Source: Methanosarcinales archaeon (GTDB taxonomy: Archaea > Halobacteriota > Syntropharchaeia > Alkanophagales > Methanospirareceae). Taken from it: 46,605 nucleotides of DNA. Numbering within the stretch: position 1 is the first letter of the stretch; each line of letters begins with the position of its first letter. The notes beneath the pieces are model-generated. The model saw only the letters and a list, made by a program, of their open reading frames with translations, did not search any database and was not told where the DNA came from. Below, piece by piece: positions 38,221 to 46,605 of this stretch. Where the stretch lies: contig JAUWQN010000005.1 in assembly GCA_030611045.1 (NCBI GenBank), forward strand, positions 1 through 46,605, written 5' to 3'. The translations under genes were made by a program, and so were the position numbers.

Positions 38221-39303
38221 ATGGAGATGAAAGGCAGCATAAAACTGGAGCACGGTGCAGGCGGCGAAGGGATGCACGAGTTGCTTAAGCTCGTATTGAG
38301 TTACTTCAATTTCACGAGTTTTAAGGGTGACGACAGGGTAAAAGCAGAAATAGAAGTGCCCTTGCAAGCATTGGACGACTCTGCGGTCGTTGACAATATT
38401 GTCTTTACTACCGACTCGCATACAGTGAAACCGCTTTTTTTCCCGGGCGGAGATATTGGCACTCTGGCAATCGCCGGTACCGTTAACGATATTGCGGTTA
38501 TGGGTGCAGAACCGCTGTGCTTATCTGTGGCATTTGTAATAGAAGAGGGGTTTCCTTTAGACGATTTTAAACGGGTTTTAGATGGCATGAGGAAGACGTG
38601 CGAAGAGGCTGAGGTTATAGTCGTCACCGGTGATACGAAAGTTGTTGAACGTGGTGCCGTGGAGAAGATCGTGGTGAACACCTCCGCGATAGGAAGGCGA
38701 ACAGCGGCTTTAGATAAGAATATGGATGAAGTGCGGAAGTATCGCGAATTAGGTAGTAACTGGTTAATAGATTCTAATCTCCGAGATGGAGATATAATAA
38801 TCGTTTCGGGTTACGTTGGCGACCACGGTGTCGCATTGCTCTCGTTCAGGGAGGGGTTCGAGTTTGATACAGAGTTGAAATCGGATATAGCGCCGTTAAA
38901 CAAGCCTATTCAGGAGATATTGGGAGTTGGCGGTGTGGTTGCGATGAAAGACCCTACGCGAGGTGGACTCGCAAATTCACTCAACGAATTCAGTGAGAAA
39001 TCGAACGTTGGCATTCTGATAGAAGAGGAGAAGATTCCGGTAAGAGAATCGGTTCGGAGTGCGTGCGAGATGTTAGGGATAGATCCGTTAGAGATAGGGA
39101 ATGAAGGAAAGATGGTTATGGGCGTAGTGAAAGAAAAAGCTGACGATGTGCTTGACGCTCTGAGGAGAACGGAAAAGGGAAAAGATGCAGCGATCATTGG
39201 TTCAGCGACGAACGAGCTAAAGGGCGTGGTGATGAAGACACGGGTTGGTGGCAGGCGGATTGTGGAGACGCCCATTGGCGATCCAGTGCCAAGGATATGT
39301 TGA
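38221..39303 (+). CDS. hypE: hydrogenase maturation protein HypE
   Basis: KLEHGAGGEGMHELL, TTDSHTVKPLFFPGGDIGTLAIAGTVNDIAVMGA, KDPTRGGLANSLNEF, C-terminal PRIC. Confidence 0.95.
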   Translation: MEMKGSIKLEHGAGGEGMHELLKLVLSYFNFTSFKGDDRVKAEIEVPLQALDDSAVVDNIVFTTDSHTVKPLFFPGGDIGTLAIAGTVNDIAVMGAEPLCLSVAFVIEEGFPLDDFKRVLDGMRKTCEEAEVIVVTGDTKVVERGAVEKIVVNTSAIGRRTAALDKNMDEVRKYRELGSNWLIDSNLRDGDIIIVSGYVGDHGVALLSFREGFEFDTELKSDIAPLNKPIQEILGVGGVVAMKDPTRGGLANSLNEFSEKSNVGILIEEEKIPVRESVRSACEMLGIDPLEIGNEGKMVMGVVKEKADDVLDALRRTEKGKDAAIIGSATNELKGVVMKTRVGGRRIVETPIGDPVPRIC

Positions 39304-39411
39304 TCTTATCGTCTGCCTCCTCTAATTCCTACGGTCCGTTTCGTTCGTTTGGTTATTGCCGTAGAAGATTTGGAAGAATGCTGATTCCGACGAGTTTATC
39401 TCTGGTTTATC

Positions 39412-40194
39412 TTATAGCTTCAGGTTGAACCCCGAATTGCTCACGACAATCTCTTTCAGACGCACTGCAACATCGCTCTCTATTAACGCATTTGCATTCC
39501 CGATCGAATCCTCAAGGTCCATGTCAAACTCTATTTCGCCTAAGATGGGCACATCGAATTCTTTCAGCGTCTCTTGCACTGACGAGGACTCTTTCATCTT
39601 CATATTCTCGATAACACCGATAATCGGCTTATTCAACTCTTCGAGCATTTTTATTACTTTCTTCACCGTTTCCAACGCCACTTTTGAACCGGTGGTCATC
39701 ACTAAGAATTCTGCCCGCTTCAACCATCTTATGACATCCATAGACACATCTCCAATGCCTGGCGGCATGTCAACAATAAGAAAATCTAAGGAGCCCCACT
39801 GTGTAATGGCGAGCAATTCCAGCATTGCATTCGAAATATCGTCACCGCGCAGTGGCGTGGGCTCGTTACCAGTGAAATAAATAATGCTCATAAACGCTAT
39901 GCCATGAACCTCAGGCGGAACTATCCCTTGCTCTTCCTCCGGATACACATCTTCTATGCCCAGTATCACATGCGTTGAAGGTGCGGACAAATCCAAATCC
40001 AGCAGCCCAACCTTGCACCCCAATCGTGACAAAGTCAATGCGAGCAAAGATGAGGTTAAACTCTTGCCAATACCTCCTTTACCGCCTGTTACTGCGATTA
40101 TTCGCTTTATTCCCGCTAATCGTGTATCAATAATGCTTAACCGCGGATCCATCACCATCTTTCTCGATTTACCTCTTCTCTTCTCCGTAATCAC
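39412..40194 (-). CDS. Mrp/NBP35-type P-loop ATPase (MinD superfamily)
   Basis: IIAVTGGKGGIGKSLTSSLLAL, LLDLDLSAPSTHVILGI, DFLIVDMPPGIGDVSMDVI, IGVIENM. Confidence 0.9.
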   Translation of the reverse strand: MITEKRRGKSRKMVMDPRLSIIDTRLAGIKRIIAVTGGKGGIGKSLTSSLLALTLSRLGCKVGLLDLDLSAPSTHVILGIEDVYPEEEQGIVPPEVHGIAFMSIIYFTGNEPTPLRGDDISNAMLELLAITQWGSLDFLIVDMPPGIGDVSMDVIRWLKRAEFLVMTTGSKVALETVKKVIKMLEELNKPIIGVIENMKMKESSSVQETLKEFDVPILGEIEFDMDLEDSIGNANALIESDVAVRLKEIVVSNSGFNLKL

Positions 40195-40260
40195 TCGATA
40201 TCCTATCTATGGACCTGTAAATACAAATATCTTTGATGATTCCAATCTAAATAAAAAGTT

Positions 40261-41397
40261 TCATCCGATAATCCTATCAAACGCTTGTGAAAGCAAATTG
40301 GTGTTTGCACTACCGTAACTTATCCTAATGCATCCTCTGCCCTGGGAGCCGAATGCGCTTCCGGGAACCACACCAACGCCCTTCTCCAGCAGCTTATCTG
40401 CCAGTTCGAGGTCATCAGGGCCGTTGAAATACGGAAAGACATAGAAAGCGCCATTAGGCCTGACGCATACCACGTCGTCCATCTCGCGGATGCGCTGCAT
40501 TACGTAGTTTCGGCGGCTCCTGAATTCTTCGCACATTTTATCAGAAGCATTCTTCGCTTCATCCGAGAATGCAGCCAGTGCACCGTATTGTGCGAAGGAC
40601 GTGCAACAGGAGAGTGACTGTTGATGTATGATGTCTATCCTGTCAATGACGTCACGGTTAGCGTAGGCGCAGTATCCAAGCCGCCATCCGGTCATACTGT
40701 AGCTCTTGCTGAACCCATTCACGGTTATCACATTCTCGTATTCGCTGGCTGGACTGTAATGTTTACCTTCGTAGATGAGTTTTTCATATATCTCATCAGA
40801 TATCACGAACATCTCTTTTTCAGCACAGATATCCATTATCTTTTTGATGGTTCTTTCAGGGATAACCGCCCCGGTAGGGTTGCTTGGCGAATTCAGGATG
40901 AGGAGTTTCGCATTTGTCTCTTCCAACTGGGTCATAAAGTCATCTCCAGGGACAAAGCCTTCTTCAGGCTTTAAGGTGAGCCATTCTACCTCTGCGTTAG
41001 CCAACTTGATTTGTGCTTCATAACTCACCCATGAGGGGTTCGGGATTGCGACCGCATCGCCTTTGCCGGCTAAAGCCATGAGAATGCAGTAGATTATCTG
41101 TTTCCCGCCACCAGAAACAAGAATCTTATCCTTGTCCAGGTCTGCGATATTGTTCTCAGCCTCCAGTTTCTCTGCGATTGCTTTCCTGAGTTCCGGTATG
41201 CCCTTAGAGGGCGTATAATGGACTCTACCCTCATCCAACGCTTTTTTGGCTGCTTCCTTGATTACCTGTGGTGTGTCAAAGTCCGGTCTGCCTACGGTTA
41301 AGTTTATCACGCCCGGTTTCTTCGCCGCTGCGTCGTATTTGAAAGTTGCCGAAGGTTGCACTTCCAATACCCTGTCTGCAAATCTGAGATCTATCAT
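40261..41397 (-). CDS. class I/II aspartate-type aminotransferase
   Basis: VINLTVGRPDFDTPQVIKEAAKKAL, NSPSNPTGAVIPERTIKKI, VNGFSKSYSMTGWRLGYCAYA. Confidence 0.93.
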   Translation of the reverse strand: MIDLRFADRVLEVQPSATFKYDAAAKKPGVINLTVGRPDFDTPQVIKEAAKKALDEGRVHYTPSKGIPELRKAIAEKLEAENNIADLDKDKILVSGGGKQIIYCILMALAGKGDAVAIPNPSWVSYEAQIKLANAEVEWLTLKPEEGFVPGDDFMTQLEETNAKLLILNSPSNPTGAVIPERTIKKIMDICAEKEMFVISDEIYEKLIYEGKHYSPASEYENVITVNGFSKSYSMTGWRLGYCAYANRDVIDRIDIIHQQSLSCCTSFAQYGALAAFSDEAKNASDKMCEEFRSRRNYVMQRIREMDDVVCVRPNGAFYVFPYFNGPDDLELADKLLEKGVGVVPGSAFGSQGRGCIRISYGSANTNLLSQAFDRIIG

Positions 41398-42656
41398 GGT
41401 TGTACCGACATAATCTTCCTTGCAATATCTGGATAGTGTGCAATGAACGTCATCTCGTCCTCCGTCACAGGCTTCTGTGTGAGTACATTTGCATATCGAA
41501 CGAGCTCCAATATCTCTCGGGCTTCTTCTTCATCCCGGAATTTTAGCTTATATTTTCCCGCTACGTTCTTAAACCCTTTTATTCCTGAGTATTCCCCTGT
41601 TGTTATAAGTCTGCCGGTCTCAATCCGCTCGATCTCCCCCCTGCCTACTTCGGTGTAATCATACAACTCATAATTTCTGCTATCCTTCAGTGCGCCGTCA
41701 GCATGTATGCCAGATTCATGTGCAAAGGCATTGTCACCAACTGCAGGCTGGTTGACAGGAATAGGAACGCGGAATGATAGGGAAGCGTAGTTGCATATCT
41801 TCCACGCATGGCTTAAATCAACATGCTCATCCAGGTGGTATTTGTTTTCAAACCCGCTGGATTTCTTTACCGCAAGGATTGTAGAGACAAGGTCAGCATT
41901 TCCGGCTCGCTCGCCCATACCATTCACTGTCGTGATGATGTATGCATCTACTCCTGCATCTATCGCTGCTTTGGCACCCGCTACAGAGCATGCGACTGCC
42001 ATGCCCAAATCATTATGACAGTGCAGTTCGAGGGGGAGATTCACCGCCTCTGCAAGTGCTTTCACTCGCTCATATATGGTGAACGGGTCATCATACCCAA
42101 GCGTGTCGCAGTATCTTATCCGGTCTGCACCATGCTCTTTTGCGGCTTCCGCAAATGTGATGAGCCGGTAGAGTTCTGTCCTTGAAGCGTTTTCTGCATT
42201 TACTCCGATAGTCTCCGCACCCTTTTCCTTTGCTGTGACGACAGCTTCACACATTGTATCAATTATATCCGTCCAACGGTACTCGCCAATGAATTTGACA
42301 TCAATCATTTGCCGTGATGTTGACAAGCTCAAATTAACGTGCTTCAGCATCGGCACCAGTCGAAAGCCCTCTTTGACATCCTCTTTTATCGCTTTCATCC
42401 ACCCGCCAAGCCTTATGCGCTTCAGAGCATCTATTTCTGCCAATTCCAGATTGGCATTCAAATAATTCGTCTCATGTCTCGTGGCAGGAAACCCGAACTC
42501 GCTTTGGAAAGCTCCCGCCTCATCCAGATAAAGGTTCAGCATAGTCTTCTCTAACTTCGCTAATCCCAATCTCGACGTCTGCACCCCGTCACTGTTCGTG
42601 ACGTCAATTATGTATATCGTGTTATTCACCATTTTGATATACTCTCGCTTTTTCAC
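41394..42656 (-). CDS. homocitrate synthase / Re-citrate synthase-like (DRE-TIM metallolyase)
   Basis: IIDVTNSDGVQTSRLGLAKLEK, QSEFGFPATRHETNYLNANLELAE, LPLELHCHNDLGMAVACSVAGAKAAIDAG, VNGMGERAGNADL, HESGIHADGALKD. Confidence 0.85.
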   Translation of the reverse strand: MKKREYIKMVNNTIYIIDVTNSDGVQTSRLGLAKLEKTMLNLYLDEAGAFQSEFGFPATRHETNYLNANLELAEIDALKRIRLGGWMKAIKEDVKEGFRLVPMLKHVNLSLSTSRQMIDVKFIGEYRWTDIIDTMCEAVVTAKEKGAETIGVNAENASRTELYRLITFAEAAKEHGADRIRYCDTLGYDDPFTIYERVKALAEAVNLPLELHCHNDLGMAVACSVAGAKAAIDAGVDAYIITTVNGMGERAGNADLVSTILAVKKSSGFENKYHLDEHVDLSHAWKICNYASLSFRVPIPVNQPAVGDNAFAHESGIHADGALKDSRNYELYDYTEVGRGEIERIETGRLITTGEYSGIKGFKNVAGKYKLKFRDEEEAREILELVRYANVLTQKPVTEDEMTFIAHYPDIARKIMSVQP

Positions 42657-42702
42657 TTCATACTGCTAATTATTTATTAAACGCAGGCTAACTAAAATAT
42701 TA

Positions 42703-43839
42703 GTGTTTCCGATGATTGCACAAGAAGATATAAAAGAGGTTTTAGGGGAATACAACCTGAATGAGGTGGCTATAGGTGTCTTAGGGTCGCATTCAGCATT
42801 AGATATATGCCGAGGAGCGAAGGACCTGGGTTTCAGAACCCTGGTAGTGTGCCAGAAGGGCAGGGAAAGAACCTATGACCGCTACTATCGGACTGAAAAT
42901 TCCCTCGGAATAGTGGACCAGACCATTATCCTTGATAAATTCTCTGATATAACCGAGGAACGGGTGCAGAAGCAGATGCGTGAAAATAATGTAATCTTTA
43001 TTCCGCACCGCTCCTTTGAGGTATATGTAGGCTTCGACCAGATCGAAGATGAGTTCCTTCTACCAATCTTCGGCTCCAGAAGCATGCTCCGAGCAGAGGA
43101 GCGGGATGCTGAGAGGAACCAGTATTATCTGATGGAAAAGGGAGGAATTCCATATCCGAGAATATATAAAAGCCCGGAGGAAATAGACCGCCTGGTTCTG
43201 GTTAAAGCGCCGGAAGCCCAGCGTAAATACGAGCGTGCGTTCTTCTTTGCCTCTTCTCCTGCTGAATATTACAAGAATTCAGAGCAGATGATCCGTTCGG
43301 GAAAGATAACAGAGGAAGGACTGAAGAAAGCGGTAATCGAAGAGTTTGTTATGGGTGCGCAGTCAAACTTCAACTACTTCTACTCACTCTTAGACCAGAA
43401 GCTGGAACTGTTGGGGACAGACACCAGGCGACAGACCAATCTGGACGGCATTCTTCGCCTTCCCGCAACACAGCAGTTAGAAGCCTTGAAGTATATAGAT
43501 GTCAAAGCAATCGAAGCCGGGCACATCTCATGCACGGTGAAGGAATCTCTTTTAGAGCCGATATTTGAGCTTGGCGAGAAATTTGTGAATGTGGCAAGGG
43601 AGGAATATCCACCGGGGATTATAGGTCCCTTTGCTTTACAGTCCGCTTTTATTCCCGGGCCTCCGAAAGAAACAGCCGTAGTCTTTGACATCTCCATGCG
43701 AGTGCAGGGCTCTCCGGGAACCATGTTCACGCCATATTCTGGATATTACTACGGACAGTCGCTCTCGGTGGGTAAGAGGGTGGCTATGGAGATCGGGAAA
43801 GCTATTCAACAGAATAGATTGGAAGAGACGGTTACCTGA
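42703..43839 (+). CDS. purP: FAICAR synthetase, PurP family (copy 1)
   Basis: IGVLGSHSALDICRGAKDLGFRTLVVCQKGRE, FIPHRSFEVYVG, GAQSNFNYFYSLLDQKLELLGTDTRRQTNLDG. Confidence 0.92.
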   Translation: MFPMIAQEDIKEVLGEYNLNEVAIGVLGSHSALDICRGAKDLGFRTLVVCQKGRERTYDRYYRTENSLGIVDQTIILDKFSDITEERVQKQMRENNVIFIPHRSFEVYVGFDQIEDEFLLPIFGSRSMLRAEERDAERNQYYLMEKGGIPYPRIYKSPEEIDRLVLVKAPEAQRKYERAFFFASSPAEYYKNSEQMIRSGKITEEGLKKAVIEEFVMGAQSNFNYFYSLLDQKLELLGTDTRRQTNLDGILRLPATQQLEALKYIDVKAIEAGHISCTVKESLLEPIFELGEKFVNVAREEYPPGIIGPFALQSAFIPGPPKETAVVFDISMRVQGSPGTMFTPYSGYYYGQSLSVGKRVAMEIGKAIQQNRLEETVT

Positions 43840-43840
43840 A

Positions 43841-44905
43841 ATGATTCCCAGAAAAGAGATCCATCACATTCTGGAAGGCTATGCAAAAGAGGAGATAACC
43901 ATAGCTACGATAGGAAGTCATACCGCACTCCAGATACTTAAAGGGGCACGGGATGAGGGCTTCAAGAATATAGTGATCTGTAAAAAAGGCACCGAAGAGG
44001 TTTACCAGCAGTTCGGGCTGGCGGATGAACTTCTAACAGTCGAGAATTTTAAGCAAGTTCTGGAAAAGGAGTTTCAGGAGCAACTGATAGAAAGAAACGT
44101 CATCTTAATTCCGCATGGCTCCTTTGTGGAGTATATCTCACCCGTCAGGATCGAGAACGAGATGTTTGTCCCTATGTTTGGGAACAGAGCGGTTCTGGAC
44201 TGGGAATCTGACCGTAAGAAGGAGAGGGAATGGCTGGACCGTGCAGAGCTGAGACTGCCCATGGAATTCAAAGACCCTGCGGATATAGATAGATTAGTAA
44301 TGGTAAAATTTCCCGGCGCTAAGGGTGGGAAGGGCTATATCCTTGCAAGCAATCCTGATGAATTTGAAGAAAAACACAAAAAACTGAACCTGAGCGATAA
44401 GGAGGAATTTACCCTCCAGGAGTACGTAATAGGAACCAGGTTCTATCCCCATTATTTCTACTCTCCGCTAACGGATAGGGTGGAACTCCTCAGCATGGAC
44501 ATCCGCTATGAATCCAACGTTGATGGAATCTCAAGGCTATCTTATATTCTTCAGGATAGCCATCCGGAACCCTCGTTTGTAGTTACAGGAAATCTCCCTG
44601 TTGTGGTGAGGGAGTCGCTCTTACCACGAATCCTGGAAATGGGTCAGAACGTAATCAAAACATCCCGGGAACTGTTCAGTCCAGGCTTGATAGGACCTTT
44701 CTGCATAGAAACCATCTGCACCGAGAATCTGGAGTTTATAGCGTTCGAAATTTCTGCCAGGATTGTCGCGGGAACCAATCTCTACATTAATGGTTCCCCT
44801 TATTCACAGCTTCTTTACCAAGAGCCAATGAGCACTGGCAGGAGAATATCAAGAGAGATAAAAGAGGCACTCAGGGAAGATTCGCTTGATAGAGTTATAT
44901 GCTAA
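43841..44905 (+). CDS. purP: FAICAR synthetase, PurP family (copy 2)
   Basis: IATIGSHTALQILKGARDEGFKNIVICKKGTE, LIPHGSFVEYIS, GTRFYPHYFYSPLTDRVELLSMDIRYESNVDG; ATG at 43841 right after copy 1 stop. Confidence 0.92.
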   Translation: MIPRKEIHHILEGYAKEEITIATIGSHTALQILKGARDEGFKNIVICKKGTEEVYQQFGLADELLTVENFKQVLEKEFQEQLIERNVILIPHGSFVEYISPVRIENEMFVPMFGNRAVLDWESDRKKEREWLDRAELRLPMEFKDPADIDRLVMVKFPGAKGGKGYILASNPDEFEEKHKKLNLSDKEEFTLQEYVIGTRFYPHYFYSPLTDRVELLSMDIRYESNVDGISRLSYILQDSHPEPSFVVTGNLPVVVRESLLPRILEMGQNVIKTSRELFSPGLIGPFCIETICTENLEFIAFEISARIVAGTNLYINGSPYSQLLYQEPMSTGRRISREIKEALREDSLDRVIC

Positions 44906-45008
44906 GTGAGTACATACACAGTTTCGACGGCTTACTTCTCGATAGATAAGGAAATTATCAAAAATCAAAACAAACCCCTATTTTCGGATTTTGGTATTGT
45001 TTGGGATT

Positions 45009-45048
45009 AAACCCTTTCAGGGTTTGCGGGGACGTGGGCAGAGCCCAC
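45009..45048. repeat. double-palindrome element, copy 2 (intergenic)
   Basis: AAACCCT-TTC-AGGGTTT / GCGGGGAC / GTGGGC-AGA-GCCCAC. Confidence 0.8.
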
Positions 45049-45109
45049 GATGCTTAGGATTTAGGATTTCCCGCTTCTTATTGAGCACATACCAGTTAAG
45101 CTAAGCGGG

Positions 45110-45517
45110 TTAGCCCGTGCCTTTAATGGATTGTATCAAAACGCCTCGCCCCTGGATCACCTCAAAGTCCGGGCTCTTACACGAAGGACATCGGACAAAC
45201 GCATGAGCAACCTCGGGTGCAAAATGAACCGCTTCACCCTCCTCCTCGCTCAATCCCGCCTCTTCGAAATCCCATTCGTGTCCGCAAACGCGGCATCTAA
45301 AAATCGCTGGTTCTGTCTCCATCTCAATCTTCACATTCGTCAGCAACTCATCGTGCTCTTTGGCAAGTTCATCTAAGGCAAATTCGAATACCTCGATCTC
45401 CATCTGCTGTAATTCGCCGATTTTAAGTTTTATCTCGGTAATCTCTTTCACCCCTTCTTTTTGCGATTCCTCTATTGCAGTTGCGATCACCGCTTCTGCC
45501 AATGCCCATTCGTGCAT
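45110..45517 (-). CDS. hypA: hydrogenase/nickel maturation protein HypA
   Basis: MHEWALAEAVIATAIEE, IKLKIGELQQMEIEVFEFALDEL, zinc site CRVCGHEW...CPSCKSPDF. Confidence 0.93.
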   Translation of the reverse strand: MHEWALAEAVIATAIEESQKEGVKEITEIKLKIGELQQMEIEVFEFALDELAKEHDELLTNVKIEMETEPAIFRCRVCGHEWDFEEAGLSEEEGEAVHFAPEVAHAFVRCPSCKSPDFEVIQGRGVLIQSIKGTG

Positions 45518-45689
45518 ATTTCTTTCTCGCTATTTTTGTTTGCGAGTTTACTTACGGTCAGTAGTCCTCTTAAACGAGGTTAAATAACTTTGTACTTCTT
45601 TTTATAAAAACTCTATCCGCTTTGCCTTCTCATTTCCCTCTCGTTTCACCACGCGTGCATATTCGTTCTCTATCTACCTTCGCATCTCC

Positions 45690-46165
45690 CGTGTGTATCA
45701 TCCGCATCGCAACAAGCATGTAAACGGCAATGAGCACGTCCAGCAATCACCAAACGTCGCAACCACTTTTCTGCTTCGTGCTAACGCAATCGCTTCTTCT
45801 ATCTCTCCTTCGTGCATCGTTGCCACCGATCCCACATCGTGTATCCACGCTCCACCTCGACCGCCGCCTCGTGCGGACAGCCTGAGATGCTAATCCTCAT
45901 CTTGTGCGGCGTCAGCCTCTGCGCAAACGCCATTGTGAGTTTCCCTGCAAGTTTCTTGGTCTCAGCAAGCCCTTCCGTGCAGTAATCCATTCCAACACAT
46001 GACGCAACATAGCCCATGCCGATTGTTGCAAGTCCGCTGGCATACACCCTGCCATCAGTTCATCCACATTCGTGCCTGGAACACCCTGTATCTCAACGCT
46101 CTGTCTGGTTGTAACTTCAAGCGTGCCCTCGTCGTATTTTTTATTTTGGATTTGGTATTTTAGAC
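45690..46165 (-). pseudogene. decayed siroheme sulfite/nitrite reductase-like gene (Dsr-like/Fsr-like)
   Basis: Fragments in different minus frames: YDEGTLEVTTRQSVEIQGVPGTNVDELMAG; GLATIGMGYVASCVGMDYCTEGLAETKKLAGKLTMAFAQRLTPHKMRISISGCPHEAA; GAWIHDVGSVATMHEGEIEEAI. Confidence 0.7.
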
Positions 46166-46365
46166 AATGGCAGAGAAAAATCGAAAATCCAAGCACCAAG
46201 CATCATAAATAAATCAGTAAAATCTGCGGTGATTTGTACTCAAACATTAAGAAAGTCGCCAAAAAAACTTCTGAACAAAAACAAAAACAAACAAAAAACA
46301 AACAAACCGAAAAACTTTTAAATGCCTAATAGCATCTTATTCATAACCTAAATAGGAGGAAAGAA

Positions 46366-46605
46366 ATGACGAAGATAAATAAACTTGTTATAATTGGATG
46401 TGCGGGTTTTGGAGGACCCGGGGCAATGATGGCAAAGAAGGTAGACCCCTCGCTGGACGTGACATTGATAAGAGAAGAGGAGAATTTCTTGACGAGATGC
46501 GCGACCCCTTATATCTCCGTAGAGAGAGCAACGGTAGAGGCTTCGGTCAAGGATGATGGAATGTTCCATGCTGTCGGTACCAAGCTGGTGAATGTAAAGG
46601 CGACG
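46366..46605 (+). CDS. FAD-dependent pyridine nucleotide-disulfide oxidoreductase (NADH oxidase/CoA-disulfide reductase-like), truncated by window end
   Basis: Open to window end: MTKINKLVIIGCAGFGGPGAMMAKKVDPSLDVTLIREEENFLTRCATPYI; AGGAGG upstream and CTTTTAAAT TATA-like box near 46314. Confidence 0.75.
   Translation, partial: MTKINKLVIIGCAGFGGPGAMMAKKVDPSLDVTLIREEENFLTRCATPYISVERATVEASVKDDGMFHAVGTKLVNVKAT

Noticed and set aside
45001-46207. Repeats around GGATTTTGGTATT and GATGCTTAGGATTT (near 44983-45075 and 46141-46207) as insertion-sequence ends
   Set aside because: Similarity is short and A/T-rich, no transposase ORF between them; insufficient to call an IS element.
1-46605. CRISPR array
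   Set aside because: No regularly spaced direct repeats seen; the only exact intergenic duplication noted (21587/21650) is an operator-like pair.

Overview
46.6 kb of archaeal chromosomal DNA. The features are archaeal: TiaS, A-type ATPase subunits, PurP, a geranylgeranyl-type reductase, TldD, PyrI, DUF106/EMC3, TATA-box promoters and two tRNAs. The coenzyme M (CoM) genes suggest a methane-cycling euryarchaeon (methanogen/ANME-like), but this is inferred because no mcr or rRNA gene is present. Most of the window is housekeeping genes in short operons on both strands. No CRISPR array, rRNA or intact transposase was seen. The most unusual signal is a ~42-bp double-palindrome element (two 7-bp-stem hairpins with 3-nt loops, joined by a GCGGGG(T/A)C linker). 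One copy is inserted precisely in frame in the cysteate synthase gene as a 14-aa insert; a second, sequence-diverged copy with compensated stems lies about 12 kb away in an intergenic region. Also notable: a compact CoM operon (COG1900-ferredoxin fusion, cysteate synthase, fused ComDE) followed by a tauABC/ssuABC-type transporter; an AbiEi/AbiEii-like toxin-antitoxin locus with iterated TATCACTGATA operator/TATA repeats and a frameshifted toxin; a homocitrate/Re-citrate synthase-like enzyme whose 'RDG' motif reads SDG; a decayed siroheme sulfite reductase pseudogene; a tRNA-Ala wedged between pyrI and coaBC; an orphan ahaH-E-F ATPase fragment; and a dispersed family of A/T-rich perfect palindromes. 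All family calls are from reading the translations, with no database search.
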